Shown piece by piece: positions 54,913 through 63,393 of a DNA stretch of 64,000 nt. The notes under the pieces are model-generated. The model saw nothing but the letters and a program-made list of their open reading frames with translations, was not told the DNA's origin and made no database searches. The stretch comes from Celeribacter sp. HF31 (GTDB lineage: Bacteria > Pseudomonadota > Alphaproteobacteria > Rhodobacterales > Rhodobacteraceae). The DNA is taken from assembly GCF_011806455.1 (NCBI RefSeq), contig NZ_JAATOT010000004.1, positions 62,001 to 126,000 on the forward strand, given 5' to 3'. How positions within the stretch are numbered: the first letter of the stretch is position 1; each line of letters starts with the position of its first letter. Position numbers and translations under genes: made by a program.

Positions 54913-55281
54913 ATGTACAAAATGGTTTTCTACTCCCTGCTTCTGACAGCCCTCGCAATGGGCTTTATCGTGACGAAATCCGATGGGTTACGTCGTGCAG
55001 CGCAAACGGGCGATATGGCCTATCTGACGCAAACCACGCCGATCTCTCTTCCCAGCCTGACGGGCTCTGGGAGGCACGGCTCTGCCTATGGGGCAACGAC
55101 GCCGTGGTACGTCAAATACGATCCGAGACAGCTTTGGCGCGACCGGCCGCAAAAGGCGGAGCTGAACATCAAAACGGTGCGGGCCCCGGTTGGCAATGAG
55201 ACGCGGCAAGACACGCTGGCGGCGCAATTGGCCGCACAGGGTCTCAATGCCGATGTGGTGACGGTGGTCAAAATCGACTGA
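54913..55281 (+). CDS. Hypothetical secreted or membrane-anchored protein
   Basis: 122 residues with an N-terminal hydrophobic segment (YSLLLTALAMGFIVT), then a polar, Gly/Ser/Pro-containing stretch with WYVKYDPRQLWRDRP near residue 65 and an Asp/Val-rich end. It could be an exported protein or a bitopic inner-membrane protein. No known domain is visible. The region before it is AT-rich (54880-54912). Confidence 0.55.
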   Translation: MYKMVFYSLLLTALAMGFIVTKSDGLRRAAQTGDMAYLTQTTPISLPSLTGSGRHGSAYGATTPWYVKYDPRQLWRDRPQKAELNIKTVRAPVGNETRQDTLAAQLAAQGLNADVVTVVKID

Positions 55282-55306
55282 ACCGGCGTGGTCTCAGAGT
55301 GCTGTC

Positions 55307-56119
55307 TTAGAGGTCGATTTCGACCCCGGGCAGGGACAGCTCTTTCATCAGATCGCGCAATTCCTGACGGGCGGCGACGTTGGAAATGTTCAGCGCGGAT
55401 TTGACGCCAATGTCCTTGAGATCCAAAAGCGTCAGGCCACGCGGGAACAATTCGCGGAAAATCACGCGCTCGGAAAATCCGGGTGCCACGCGGAACCCGA
55501 TGCGCTTGCTGAGCTCGTCCAAGGCGTCGCCGATTTTCTTTTTGTTGTGCATGGCCTGCGCGCCAAGACGGTTGCGCAGCACGACCCAGTCGATGGGTTT
55601 CAACCCGGCCTGCGCCCTGAGCTGCCGCGCGTTCCAGACCATTTCCGAATAGACCGACGGCCCGAGGATTTTGTTGGTGTCCGGATCGACGCGAGCCAGA
55701 AGGTCGAAGTCGATGAAACTGTCGTTCATCGGCGTGATCAGCGTATCCGCCAGCGTGTGCGCCACCTGCGACAGGCGCGTGTGCGAGCCGGGACAGTCGA
55801 TCAGGATGAAATCACAGCTCTCTTCGAGACCCGCCACGGCCATGGACAGACGGCGGTCATAGATGTTTTCGCCTTCGGCCAGATCGGTCGCCTCGACCTG
55901 CGGCAGATCGCGATACTCTGGCGTCGCCAGCTCGATCCCTTCGCGCAGGCAAAAGCTCAGCCGGTTCTCCAGATAACGCGCAAAGGTTTTTTGCCGCAGG
56001 TCCAGATCCAGCGCGCCGACCCGATGACCCATCCGCGCCAAAGCGGTTGCCACATGCATGGAGACGGTGGATTTCCCCGCTCCGCCTTTCTCGTTTCCGA
56101 CGATGATGATATGCGCCAC
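55307..56119 (-). CDS. mipZ: ParA/MinD-type division-plane positioning ATPase (MipZ)
   Basis: 270 residues from the GTG at 56119, giving AHIIIVGNEKGGAGKSTVSMHVA, the deviant Walker A of MipZ. Other ParA-type blocks are LDLDLRQKTFARYLENR, FILIDCPGS and ITPMNDSFIDFDLLARV. MipZ forms a gradient from the poles and blocks FtsZ near them in alphaproteobacteria that lack Min. Longer frames starting at 56392 have no family support. It is divergent from the OmpA-domain gene. Confidence 0.88.
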   Translation of the reverse strand: MAHIIIVGNEKGGAGKSTVSMHVATALARMGHRVGALDLDLRQKTFARYLENRLSFCLREGIELATPEYRDLPQVEATDLAEGENIYDRRLSMAVAGLEESCDFILIDCPGSHTRLSQVAHTLADTLITPMNDSFIDFDLLARVDPDTNKILGPSVYSEMVWNARQLRAQAGLKPIDWVVLRNRLGAQAMHNKKKIGDALDELSKRIGFRVAPGFSERVIFRELFPRGLTLLDLKDIGVKSALNISNVAARQELRDLMKELSLPGVEIDL

Positions 56120-56369
56120 GTCCCGAATTCCCGTCCGCTTCGACGCGCATTTTCCCGCGCGTTCATGTTGCTTTGGAGTTCTGTATGACCTCTCTTTCCC
56201 TTCCCGTGCAAGAGCGTTTCGACGGCTGAGACGAAACTGTTGCCGTCCTGCTCCGGGGACGTGACGGAAACCTTTTGATGGGGTTGCGCGTTGAGCCGCG
56301 ATAGCAGCGCTCTGGTCTTGGCCCTGGTCTTGATCGTCGCGCTTGGAGAGGAAAGTCTGGAGGACATCC

Positions 56370-58328
56370 ATGAAACGTATGATTTTCGGCACCGCTGCGA
56401 CGGGGCTTTGTCTGGCGAGCCTTGGCGCGACATGGCCCGCCTATGCACAGGACGCAGCACTTGAGACGGAACTGGCGGCAGAGCTTGAGCTGGAGGCCTG
56501 CGACGACATCGCACCGCCATGCATGACGTCTGAGTCCACTGTGATGCTCAAGGATGGCACGGAAGTGTCGCTGGAAGAGGCCTATGAGGCCCTGGGCATT
56601 GCCGCACCGCGCGCGGAGATCGAGGCCGATGCCGAAGCGGGCGAGGAGATGGCCGAAGACCTGGCCACAGAAGAGATGCCCTTGGCGGATGTCACCACCG
56701 CAGGCGAAGAGGCCGTGGCGGATATGGAGCATGCCGAGGTGGTCGAAGAAGAGGTGCTCGCCGAAGAACTGGCCGAGGATTTGCCTGACGCAGAGGCAGA
56801 GGCAGAGGCGCAAGGTGATGCCCCTGTATCAGAAGAGAGTGTGACAGAAGAGGTCGCGACGGAGGATGCCACGACGCAAGAGGCGCCGATTGACCCGGTC
56901 GCGGAGGCCGAGGTCGATCCGGAAATCGTGGAAAATCCGGCCACCGAAAATCCGGCAAGCGAAAACCCGGCCAGCGAGGAAGTCGCGGAAGACACCGTGA
57001 CGGAAACGCCTTCCGGCAATGACACGGTGGCCGAAGAGCTTGCCGAAGACGGTGGTGTGATCGAGGCGCCGGTTCAGGAAGAGGTCATCGAATATGAAAA
57101 CGCCTCTGAGGCTGCGGAAGAGAATGCGTTGGCCGAGGCGCTGGAGCAAGAAGAACCGCTGTTGCAGGACCTTCAGACCGACGAAAGCCTTGAAGCCGCG
57201 ATGAGTGAAGAGGCGCAGGCGGAGCAGGCCGAAGAAGAGGCGGAAATGGCCGCCACCTTGGAAGCCGAGCAAAATAGCGCGGCCGCCGCTGCGATGGAGG
57301 ACCCGGAAGCCGAAGCCGAGGTTGATGTCGTGACCGAGACGGTGACGCAAGAGACCGCGCGCAGTTCTGCCGATGAGATCGCGACGACGAACGCCCCAAG
57401 CGTGAAAAGTGACGGCGGCATGAGCGATGGTGAGAAAGTCATTTTGGGGGCCATCGGGGCCGCCGTGTTGTCGCAGATTTTGGGCAATGACGATCAGGTG
57501 ATTTCCAACACGGGCGACCGTGTCGTGGTGGAAAACAACGGTCAGCTGAGGGTGCTGAAAAACGACGACGCACTGCTGCGTCAGCCGGGCAGTCAGGTGA
57601 CGACGGAGACCTTCCCGGACGGGTCCGCCCGCACCACCACCACCCGTGACGACGGCTCGAAAGTGATCACCGTGCGCGCCGCCGATGGCCGTGTGTTGCG
57701 CCGGGATCGGGTGTTGACGGATGGCACGGTCGTGACGCTGTTCGACGATACGCGCAATGTGGATGCGGTGGATGTATCGGCCCTGCCGGACAGCCAGCAA
57801 AAGACCGTGACCTACCAATATGAGCAGGATGAGGAAGAGGACGCCCTGCGCGCCGCGCTTGCCGAGAGCCAAGCCCGCGCGGAAGGTCTCAACCGCAGCT
57901 TTTCGCTCAACCAGATCCGCACCATTCGTGCCGTGCGCGAGCTGGCGCCGGAGATCGAGCTGACCAATGTGAACTTCCGCACCGGGTCCGCCGCGATCAC
58001 GCCGTCGGAGGCCGAGGAACTGGCCGCTTTGGGCCGTGCGATGCGCGATGCCATCTCTGAGAACCCGCGTGAGGTGTTTCTGGTCGAGGGCCATACGGAT
58101 GCGGTCGGCAATGCGAGTTACAACCTTGCCCTGTCCGACCGCCGGGCTGAGAGCCTCGCGCTGGCCTTGACAGAATACTTCGACGTGCCGCCGGAGAACA
58201 TGATCGTGCAAGGCTATGGTGAGCGCTACCTCAAGGTGCCGACCGTGGACGCCGAACGCGCCAACCGTCGTGCCGCCGTCCGGGTGATCACGCCGCTTTT
58301 GGGCCAAGTGGTTGCCAGCGGTCAGTGA
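56370..58328 (+). CDS. OmpA-C-domain envelope protein with a long acidic low-complexity region
   Basis: 652 residues from ATG 56370 after GGAGG. A signal peptide (FGTAATGLCLASLGATWPAYA) is followed by about 330 residues dominated by Glu, Ala, Asp, Thr and Val, with short repeats such as NPATENPASENPASE. A short glycine/hydrophobic segment (EKVILGAIGAAVLSQILGN) comes next, then a Thr/Asp region and a C-terminal OmpA peptidoglycan-binding domain: NVNFRTGSAAITPSE, EGHTDAVGNASYNLALSDRRAESLA, GYGERYLKV, NRRAAVRV. The acidic part may be an extended periplasmic or surface spacer. The OmpA domain anchors it to the cell wall. Confidence 0.85.
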   Translation: MKRMIFGTAATGLCLASLGATWPAYAQDAALETELAAELELEACDDIAPPCMTSESTVMLKDGTEVSLEEAYEALGIAAPRAEIEADAEAGEEMAEDLATEEMPLADVTTAGEEAVADMEHAEVVEEEVLAEELAEDLPDAEAEAEAQGDAPVSEESVTEEVATEDATTQEAPIDPVAEAEVDPEIVENPATENPASENPASEEVAEDTVTETPSGNDTVAEELAEDGGVIEAPVQEEVIEYENASEAAEENALAEALEQEEPLLQDLQTDESLEAAMSEEAQAEQAEEEAEMAATLEAEQNSAAAAAMEDPEAEAEVDVVTETVTQETARSSADEIATTNAPSVKSDGGMSDGEKVILGAIGAAVLSQILGNDDQVISNTGDRVVVENNGQLRVLKNDDALLRQPGSQVTTETFPDGSARTTTTRDDGSKVITVRAADGRVLRRDRVLTDGTVVTLFDDTRNVDAVDVSALPDSQQKTVTYQYEQDEEEDALRAALAESQARAEGLNRSFSLNQIRTIRAVRELAPEIELTNVNFRTGSAAITPSEAEELAALGRAMRDAISENPREVFLVEGHTDAVGNASYNLALSDRRAESLALALTEYFDVPPENMIVQGYGERYLKVPTVDAERANRRAAVRVITPLLGQVVASGQ

Positions 58329-58346
58329 TGTGAGGCGATGACAAAA

Positions 58347-58373
58347 AAAGGCCCGCCGATTTGGCGGGCCTTT
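58347..58373. terminator. Bidirectional terminator between the OmpA gene and rpmE
   Basis: AAAGGCCCGCC / GGCGGGCCTTT stem with a five-base loop. The A-run before it gives seven T on the minus strand, so it ends rpmE transcription strongly and the plus-strand gene more weakly. Confidence 0.88.
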
Positions 58374-58396
58374 CATATGGTTGCATGGGGCAGGGC

Positions 58397-58618
58397 TTAG
58401 AAGCCGAGGCCAGCGTATTTGTTTTTGAACTTGGACACACGACCGCCAGCATCCATGAGGCGCGAGTTGCCGCCGGTCCAGGCCGGGTGCACCGTCGGGT
58501 CGATGTCGAGGGCGAGCGTGTCGCCTTCGCCACCCCATGTGGAGCGCATTTTCACGATCGTTCCATCGGTCATTTTGACGTCGATGAAGTGGTAGTCGGG
58601 ATGGATATCGGTTTTCAT
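58397..58618 (-). CDS. rpmE: 50S ribosomal protein L31
   Basis: 73 residues starting [20 protein letters not shown], with [21 protein letters not shown] near the end. It lacks the zinc-binding cysteines, so it is the C-minus form of L31. It is 11 bases after rplS and ends before the shared terminator. Confidence 0.95.
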   Translation of the reverse strand: MKTDIHPDYHFIDVKMTDGTIVKMRSTWGGEGDTLALDIDPTVHPAWTGGNSRLMDAGGRVSKFKNKYAGLGF

Positions 58619-58629
58619 CGAAATACTCC

Positions 58630-59010
58630 TCAGGCTTTCGCGTCGAGCGGTTTGTAGTTGGTGACTTCTGCGATACGGGCAGATTTGCCGCGACGCGAGC
58701 GGAGGTAGTAGAGTTTCGAACGACGCACTTTACCGCGACGCACCACCTCGATGCTGTCGATGTTGGTGGAGTAGAGCGGGAACACACGTTCCACACCTTC
58801 ACCAAAGGAAATTTTGCGAACCGTGAAGGACCCGGCAATGCCTTTGCCGTTCTTACGGGAGATGCAGACACCTTCGTAGTTCTGCACACGGGTGCGCGTG
58901 CCTTCGGTCACTTTGTAACCGACGCGGATGGTGTCACCGGCTTTGAAATCCGGGATAGTTTTGCCGAGAGCTTCGATTTGCTCGGCTTCAAGCTGGGCGA
59001 TAAGATCCAT
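58630..59010 (-). CDS. rplS: 50S ribosomal protein L19
   Basis: 126 residues with [31 protein letters not shown] and [18 protein letters not shown], the conserved L19 blocks. It sits between trmD and rpmE, its normal order. A 257-base gap precedes it, containing a CGTGG/CCACG hairpin near 59032 that may be part of a leader. Confidence 0.96.
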   Translation of the reverse strand: MDLIAQLEAEQIEALGKTIPDFKAGDTIRVGYKVTEGTRTRVQNYEGVCISRKNGKGIAGSFTVRKISFGEGVERVFPLYSTNIDSIEVVRRGKVRRSKLYYLRSRRGKSARIAEVTNYKPLDAKA

Positions 59011-59267
59011 CGCTTGTTCTCCAATTTGCTCGTGGTTTTGTCCACGAAGGTTTCAACTGCCTCAGAGCTCCGCGTCTTCGATCGGGTCCATCCATATGAT
59101 GCCCGCCGGAGGGTTCAGGTCGTCTTTGCTTTGTGCAATCTGCCGGGGTCGTGCTGGACGAGGAAGAAACCGTCCGATCCATAGCAAAAAGGTCTGTGCG
59201 CCGAATCCCGGTGCCAGACGGGCGGTGTATAGGCCGCGCGCGCTTGTCGATCAAGAGGGTATGACTT

Positions 59268-60122
59268 TTATTCCTTAGCCTTCGTGGCTTTTGCGGTCGC
59301 CTCATAGGCCTCCCACATATCCGGCCTGCGATCCCGCGTGATCTTTTCCGCCATCTTCTGGCGCCATTCGGCGATCTTGCCGTGGTGCCCGGACATCAAG
59401 ACCTCAGGGATCGCCATCCCGCGCCACTCGGCGGGGCGGGTGAATTGCGGGTGCTCCAAGAGGCCGTTCGAATGGCTTTCCTCTTCGATGCTTTCCGCAT
59501 TGCCCAAAACGCCGGGCAAAAGCCGCACGGTGGCGTCGATCATCGCCTGCGCCGCGATCTCGCCGCCGGTGAGGACGAAATCGCCCAAGGACACTTCCTC
59601 GATCCCGTAGTGAAACAGCACGCGGTCATCGACGCCCTCGAACCGACCGCAGATCATCGTGATGCCGCGCGCCTCGGACCAACGTTTCGCGGTGGCCTGA
59701 TCAAAGCGTTTGCCCCGCGGCGACAGATACACAAGCGGCCATTCGCGACGGTCCGGCGGTGTGCCGTTCATCGCGAAATCAATCGCATTGCCCATCACGT
59801 CGGGGCGGATCACCATGCCCGCGCCACCGCCCGCAGGGGTGTCATCGACATTCTTGTGCTTGCCCTCGCCGAACTCACGCAGGTGGATTTGTTCCAACTG
59901 CCATCGACCGTCCTGCAACGCCTTGCCGGTCAGGCTTTCGCCCAAGACACCGGGAAAGGCCTCCGGGAAGAGCGTGATCACCTTGGCCTTCCAGACACCG
60001 ACAAGATCGGGCGTGTTGGTCATCAACTCGCGCGGGCGTAGCGTCGGGCGCACGGCGAGGCGGCCATGCGATTTGGATTGGGATTTGGATTTGGATTTGG
60101 CTGTGTCGTCCATGTCGCTCAT
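59268..60122 (-). CDS. trmD: tRNA (guanine-37-N1)-methyltransferase
   Basis: 284 residues. SPOUT/trefoil-knot landmarks: [81 protein letters not shown] and VLMSGHH. The N-terminal 34 residues include a [10 protein letters not shown] stretch encoded by a short imperfect DNA repeat (60071-60100). The start at 60122 overlaps the rimM stop by ATGA; MDDTAKS three codons on is an alternative. Confidence 0.95.
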   Translation of the reverse strand: MSDMDDTAKSKSKSQSKSHGRLAVRPTLRPRELMTNTPDLVGVWKAKVITLFPEAFPGVLGESLTGKALQDGRWQLEQIHLREFGEGKHKNVDDTPAGGGAGMVIRPDVMGNAIDFAMNGTPPDRREWPLVYLSPRGKRFDQATAKRWSEARGITMICGRFEGVDDRVLFHYGIEEVSLGDFVLTGGEIAAQAMIDATVRLLPGVLGNAESIEEESHSNGLLEHPQFTRPAEWRGMAIPEVLMSGHHGKIAEWRQKMAEKITRDRRPDMWEAYEATAKATKAKE

Positions 60123-60628
60123 TCGAACAGACCCTCGGGCGGGTCGGCGATGATGCGGCCTGCGGCCAGATCGACCGTCGGCACATTGGCCATGGTAAAA
60201 GGCAAAAGCACCGGCGTCTTGAGCCCCGGCCCATGCACTTCCAACAGATCGCCCGCGCCGTGGTTGAGCACATTGCGCACCTGGCCAAGCTCGGTGCCGC
60301 CGGTGTCCAGAACGGTGAGGCCGATCAGATCGGCGTGGTAATATTCGTCATCGGGCAGCGACGGCAGCGCGTCGCGGTCGGCAAACAGCGTCACGCCCTT
60401 GAGCGCATCGGCCTCTTCCTTGGTGTCCACGCCCTCGATCTCGGCGGCAAAGCCGTTCTTGATCGCGCGGGTCAGTGTCAGCTCAAAGGTCTGCGTGCCG
60501 TCTTCCGAGGTCAAAGGCGCGTAATCGCCGATGGCTTCGGGATCGGAGCAAAAGCTTTTGATCCGCACTTCGCCATGTACGCCAAAGGCGCCGGCGATGG
60601 CTCCGACGATGATCCGCGTGTCACTCAT
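60119..60628 (-). CDS. rimM: Ribosome maturation factor RimM
   Basis: 169 residues with [19 protein letters not shown] at the start and [14 protein letters not shown] in the PRC-barrel half, the two signatures of RimM. It helps assemble the 30S head together with S19. It precedes trmD with an overlap, as in other proteobacteria. Confidence 0.95.
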   Translation of the reverse strand: MSDTRIIVGAIAGAFGVHGEVRIKSFCSDPEAIGDYAPLTSEDGTQTFELTLTRAIKNGFAAEIEGVDTKEEADALKGVTLFADRDALPSLPDDEYYHADLIGLTVLDTGGTELGQVRNVLNHGAGDLLEVHGPGLKTPVLLPFTMANVPTVDLAAGRIIADPPEGLFE

Positions 60629-60681
60629 GTTTGGCTCGCTGTTTGAGGTCTGGACGATTTCGCGCCAACCTAAAGCGTTTT

Positions 60682-60706
60682 CAGGCGGGTTTGAAGCACC
60701 CGCCTG
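60682..60706 (-). terminator. Hairpin between bluB-like gene and rimM
   Basis: A nine-base-pair stem CAGGCGGGT / ACCCGCCTG with a seven-base loop, 30 bases after the stop of the bluB-like gene (minus strand). The following AAAACGCTTTA is not a clean T tract, so termination may be partial. Confidence 0.55.
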
Positions 60707-60735
60707 AGGGAATTCGCAGGTCTCAGCGCAGAAGA

Positions 60736-61383
60736 TCAGCGCGCGAGAAGCTCAAGCTCCGGCGCGCGGGTCTCATAGCCACGGGTTTGCAGGTCCGGCT
60801 CGGTGCTGTCTGCGGTCGGGTAGCCGATGCAGAGATAGCCCACCAGCTTCCAGCTTTGCGCGATGTCGAGATCGGCCTGAAGCTGTGCCGGATCAAAGCG
60901 GGACACCCAGCCCATGCCGATGCCTTCGACGCGTAGCGCCAGCCAGAATTGCATGATCGCGGCGGCGACGGAATAGTCCAACACCTGCGGGATGGAGGAG
61001 AGATCGAGCACATGCCCTTCGGTCGCGGCGCCGTCGCTGAACACGGCGTATTGCACCGGCGCCACTTCAAGCCCTTTGAGCTTTTGCGTGGCAAAGCCCT
61101 GCGCGGTTTCGCCATCCGCACCGGAGAGCGCACTGGCGTTGAAGCTTTTGAAATTCTCTATGACGGTTTTGCGCGCGCCCTCGCTCTTGATCTCGACGAG
61201 CCGCCAGGGCTGGGTCAGGCTGACGGAAGGCGCCAGTTTGAAGGCGTCGAGACAGCGCGCGAGGGCTGCGGCATCGACGGGCGTGTCCTGAAAGCTGCGC
61301 ACATCGCGGCGCCAGCGCATAAGCTCGGAAAAATCTTTACGAAAAGCGGCAGAAAACTGTCCGATTGCAGCGGTGTTGATCAT
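60736..61383 (-). CDS. bluB: BluB-like 5,6-dimethylbenzimidazole synthase (nitroreductase fold)
   Basis: 215 residues with [44 protein letters not shown] and [14 protein letters not shown], the BluB pattern rather than that of ordinary nitroreductases. BluB breaks down reduced FMN with oxygen to make the lower ligand of vitamin B12. It lies between rpsP and rimM, away from other cobalamin genes. The palindrome AGGGTAACCCT at 61473 lies in its upstream region. Confidence 0.8.
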   Translation of the reverse strand: MINTAAIGQFSAAFRKDFSELMRWRRDVRSFQDTPVDAAALARCLDAFKLAPSVSLTQPWRLVEIKSEGARKTVIENFKSFNASALSGADGETAQGFATQKLKGLEVAPVQYAVFSDGAATEGHVLDLSSIPQVLDYSVAAAIMQFWLALRVEGIGMGWVSRFDPAQLQADLDIAQSWKLVGYLCIGYPTADSTEPDLQTRGYETRAPELELLAR

Positions 61384-61472
61384 CTTCGATCCCCTGGGAG
61401 TGCTCAGATATGACGTCAGCGTAGCGAGTTGATTTTACGTTCACTTTGATTGTGCGCAAATCTTAGGGTGTA

Positions 61473-61483
61473 AGGGTAACCCT
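61473..61483. promoter_or_regulatory. Short perfect palindrome upstream of the bluB-like gene
   Basis: AGGGTAACCCT, with a partial extra TAGGGT copy nine bases to the left, inside the AT-rich presumed promoter region. It could bind a dimeric regulator; the protein is unknown. Confidence 0.35.
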
Positions 61484-61516
61484 ATATTATTGCTCACAGA
61501 TCAAGAGGGAAAGAGA

Positions 61517-61547
61517 AAAGCGCAGATGGGCGAACCACCTGCGCTTT
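61517..61547 (-). terminator. Terminator of rpsP
   Basis: AAAGCGCAG / CTGCGCTTT stem with extra inner pairs. On the minus strand it ends in four T residues, about 40 bases after the rpsP stop. Confidence 0.85.
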
Positions 61548-61587
61548 CGAATGAGAGAGACTCACTCGGACGGATATCCGGGTGTGC

Positions 61588-61977
61588 TTACTCTTCAGCA
61601 GCGGCCTCTTCTGCCGGTGCAGCAGCAGCTTCAGCGGCCTCGGCAGCTTTCGCAGCTTTCTCTTCAGCGCGGTCCTGCGCTTTTTTGCCCGGAACGGCTT
61701 TCTTCGGGTTGTTGCGCTCTTTTTTCTCGAGCACGCCAGCCGCTTCGAGCATGCGGGAGATACGGTCGGTCGGCTGGGCGCCTTGGCCGAGCCAGTATTG
61801 CACGCGCTCCATGTTCATTTTCACACGCTCTTCGCTGTCTTTCGGCAGGAGCGGGTTGTAGGTGCCGAGCTTCTCGATGAAGCGACCGTCACGCGGCATG
61901 CGCGAATCGGCGGCAACGATGCTGTAGAAGGGGCGTTTTTTGGAACCGCCGCGGGCGAGACGAATTTTCATAGCCAT
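61588..61977 (-). CDS. rpsP: 30S ribosomal protein S16 with Ala/Glu-rich extension
   Basis: 129 residues. The S16 core is [40 protein letters not shown] and [14 protein letters not shown]. About 30 residues of Lys-, Ala- and Glu-rich sequence follow, common in alphaproteobacterial S16. The start may be at 61977 or two codons later. It has its own terminator, so rimM and the others are probably transcribed separately here. Confidence 0.95.
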   Translation of the reverse strand: MAMKIRLARGGSKKRPFYSIVAADSRMPRDGRFIEKLGTYNPLLPKDSEERVKMNMERVQYWLGQGAQPTDRISRMLEAAGVLEKKERNNPKKAVPGKKAQDRAEEKAAKAAEAAEAAAAPAEEAAAEE

Positions 61978-62026
61978 GATGTGTTTCTCCTAAGTCTGAC
62001 TATTAAGCCAAGGTCCGGGTGAGGCC

Positions 62027-62326
62027 TTAGCAATCCTGGTGTTTTTCGTGGTGGTGAATGACTTCCTGAATGATGAATTTCAGGAATTCCTTTGCAAATT
62101 CCGGGTCGAGATCCGCCGCAACGGCGAGCTCTTCGAGCCGGGCAATCTGGTTTTCTTCGCGCGCCGGGTCCGACGGCGGAAGATCGTGGGCGGCCTTGAG
62201 CTTGCCAACGGCCTGCGTGTGTTTGAACCGCTCGCCCAGCGTGTAGACGAGGATCGCGTCCAGCCGGTCGATGCTTTCGCGATGCTCCTTGAGCACCTCC
62301 TGCGCGCGGATTTGGGTCTCGTTCAT
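62027..62326 (-). CDS. Chorismate mutase (AroQ fold)
   Basis: 99 residues, all helical: RESIDRLDAILVYTLGERFKHTQAVGKLKAAHDLPPSDPAREENQIARL shows the AroQ-type catalytic Arg, Lys, Asp and Glu arrangement. It turns chorismate into prephenate for Phe and Tyr synthesis. It overlaps the GNAT gene by ATGA and precedes rpsP by about 50 bases. Confidence 0.88.
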   Translation of the reverse strand: MNETQIRAQEVLKEHRESIDRLDAILVYTLGERFKHTQAVGKLKAAHDLPPSDPAREENQIARLEELAVAADLDPEFAKEFLKFIIQEVIHHHEKHQDC

Positions 62327-62871
62327 GCGTAGGCCTCCATGCCGCCGTCTTGCAGCGCGTCTGGGGTGGGGTGGCGGTAGACCACGGTTTCCGCGAGGCT
62401 CTCGCCATCCGGTCGCGCGGCGCTGTCGTCTCGGGTTGCGCCGAGACGTTCCGCCAGAGCAATCGAGCGGGTGTTCATCGGGTCGATGTAGGACACCAAT
62501 GTGTCGCGGCCCATTTCGACATAGGCATAATCGCGCGCGGCCTCGGCGGCCTCGAAGGCGTAACCATGCCCTTCGCCCTCAGAGGTCAACATCCATCCGA
62601 GTTCCAGTTCTGGGAAGTGATCCGGCTTCAACAAGGCAACCTGACCGACAAAGGTCCCGTCTTCGAGACGTTCCACCCCCCAGGCGCCATGCCCGAACAG
62701 CTGCCATTGCGCCACATCGGAGCAAAAGCTGAACCACGCCTGACGGCGTTGGAGCTGCCCCATGTAGCTGGCGCGATCAGAGGAGAAGACATCGGCGTAA
62801 GCGTCGAAATCCTCGATCCGATGGCCGCGCAAGCGCAGGCGCTGGGTTTCTATGGTGGGGGCGAGGGTCAT
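62323..62871 (-). CDS. GNAT-family N-acetyltransferase
   Basis: 182 residues from ATG 62871. RimJ/RimL-like GNAT: TQRLRLRGHRIEDFDAYADVF, LGWMLTSEGEGHGYAFEAA for acetyl-CoA binding, and SYIDPMNTRSIALAERLGA. The acceptor is unknown. Its start overlaps the previous GNAT gene's stop, and the two are similar in layout, so they probably arose by duplication. Confidence 0.85.
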   Translation of the reverse strand: MTLAPTIETQRLRLRGHRIEDFDAYADVFSSDRASYMGQLQRRQAWFSFCSDVAQWQLFGHGAWGVERLEDGTFVGQVALLKPDHFPELELGWMLTSEGEGHGYAFEAAEAARDYAYVEMGRDTLVSYIDPMNTRSIALAERLGATRDDSAARPDGESLAETVVYRHPTPDALQDGGMEAYA

Positions 62872-63392
62872 TTTTGCGCTCCTGCTGGGAAATGCCGATA
62901 GGCGACACATCCGGGTAAGCAGGCAGGGATGGCCGCCTGTGCGTCGATGACTGCCCCCAAGCGAGTGGCCAGTGCTTTGGATCCAAGGTTTTCAGGGTCA
63001 ATATAGCTGACCACAGTCGACCAGCCGAGACGATCAAACAGATAGGTCAAAACAGCTTTGCAGGCTTCGGCGGCAAAGCCGTGACCCTCATATTCTGTCG
63101 AGGTCAAAAGCCACGACAGTTCCGGTTCAGAGAAGTCACAAGGATGTACGGGACCTGCCATGCCGATGGGTTCGCCCGTCTCTTTGAGGGTGATCGTAAA
63201 AAGCCCGTAGCCCAAGAGCATCCATTGTCCGGCATAGGTTGCCAATCGTCTCCAAGCCTGATCCTCAGGCAGAGGGCCGCCATAAAACCGTGCGCGCTCT
63301 TGTGCGAAGAATTGCGTTATTGCCGCAATGTCATCGCCACAGGGCGCGCGCAGGATCAGACGATCCGTGGTTATGGTGGGGGCCAGCGTCAT
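62868..63392 (-). CDS. GNAT-family N-acetyltransferase, paralogue of the next gene
   Basis: 174 residues from ATG 63392, one base after the ffh stop. TDRLILRAPCGDDIAAITQFF, LSWLLTSTEYEGHGFAAEA and SYIDPENLGSKALATRLGA mirror the neighbouring GNAT. The paired genes share the opening TLAPTI. Substrate not identifiable. Confidence 0.85.
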   Translation of the reverse strand: MTLAPTITTDRLILRAPCGDDIAAITQFFAQERARFYGGPLPEDQAWRRLATYAGQWMLLGYGLFTITLKETGEPIGMAGPVHPCDFSEPELSWLLTSTEYEGHGFAAEACKAVLTYLFDRLGWSTVVSYIDPENLGSKALATRLGAVIDAQAAIPACLPGCVAYRHFPAGAQK

Positions 63393-63393
63393 G

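Noticed and set aside
56829-58889. A 686-codon minus-strand open frame antisense to the OmpA-domain gene
   Set aside because: Low-complexity mirror of the acidic repeat region; it also runs through rpmE and rplS in the wrong frame.
59011-59267. Small gene in the gap upstream of rplS
   Set aside because: The open frame here gives a low-complexity basic product without a convincing start; a leader with a short hairpin is more likely.
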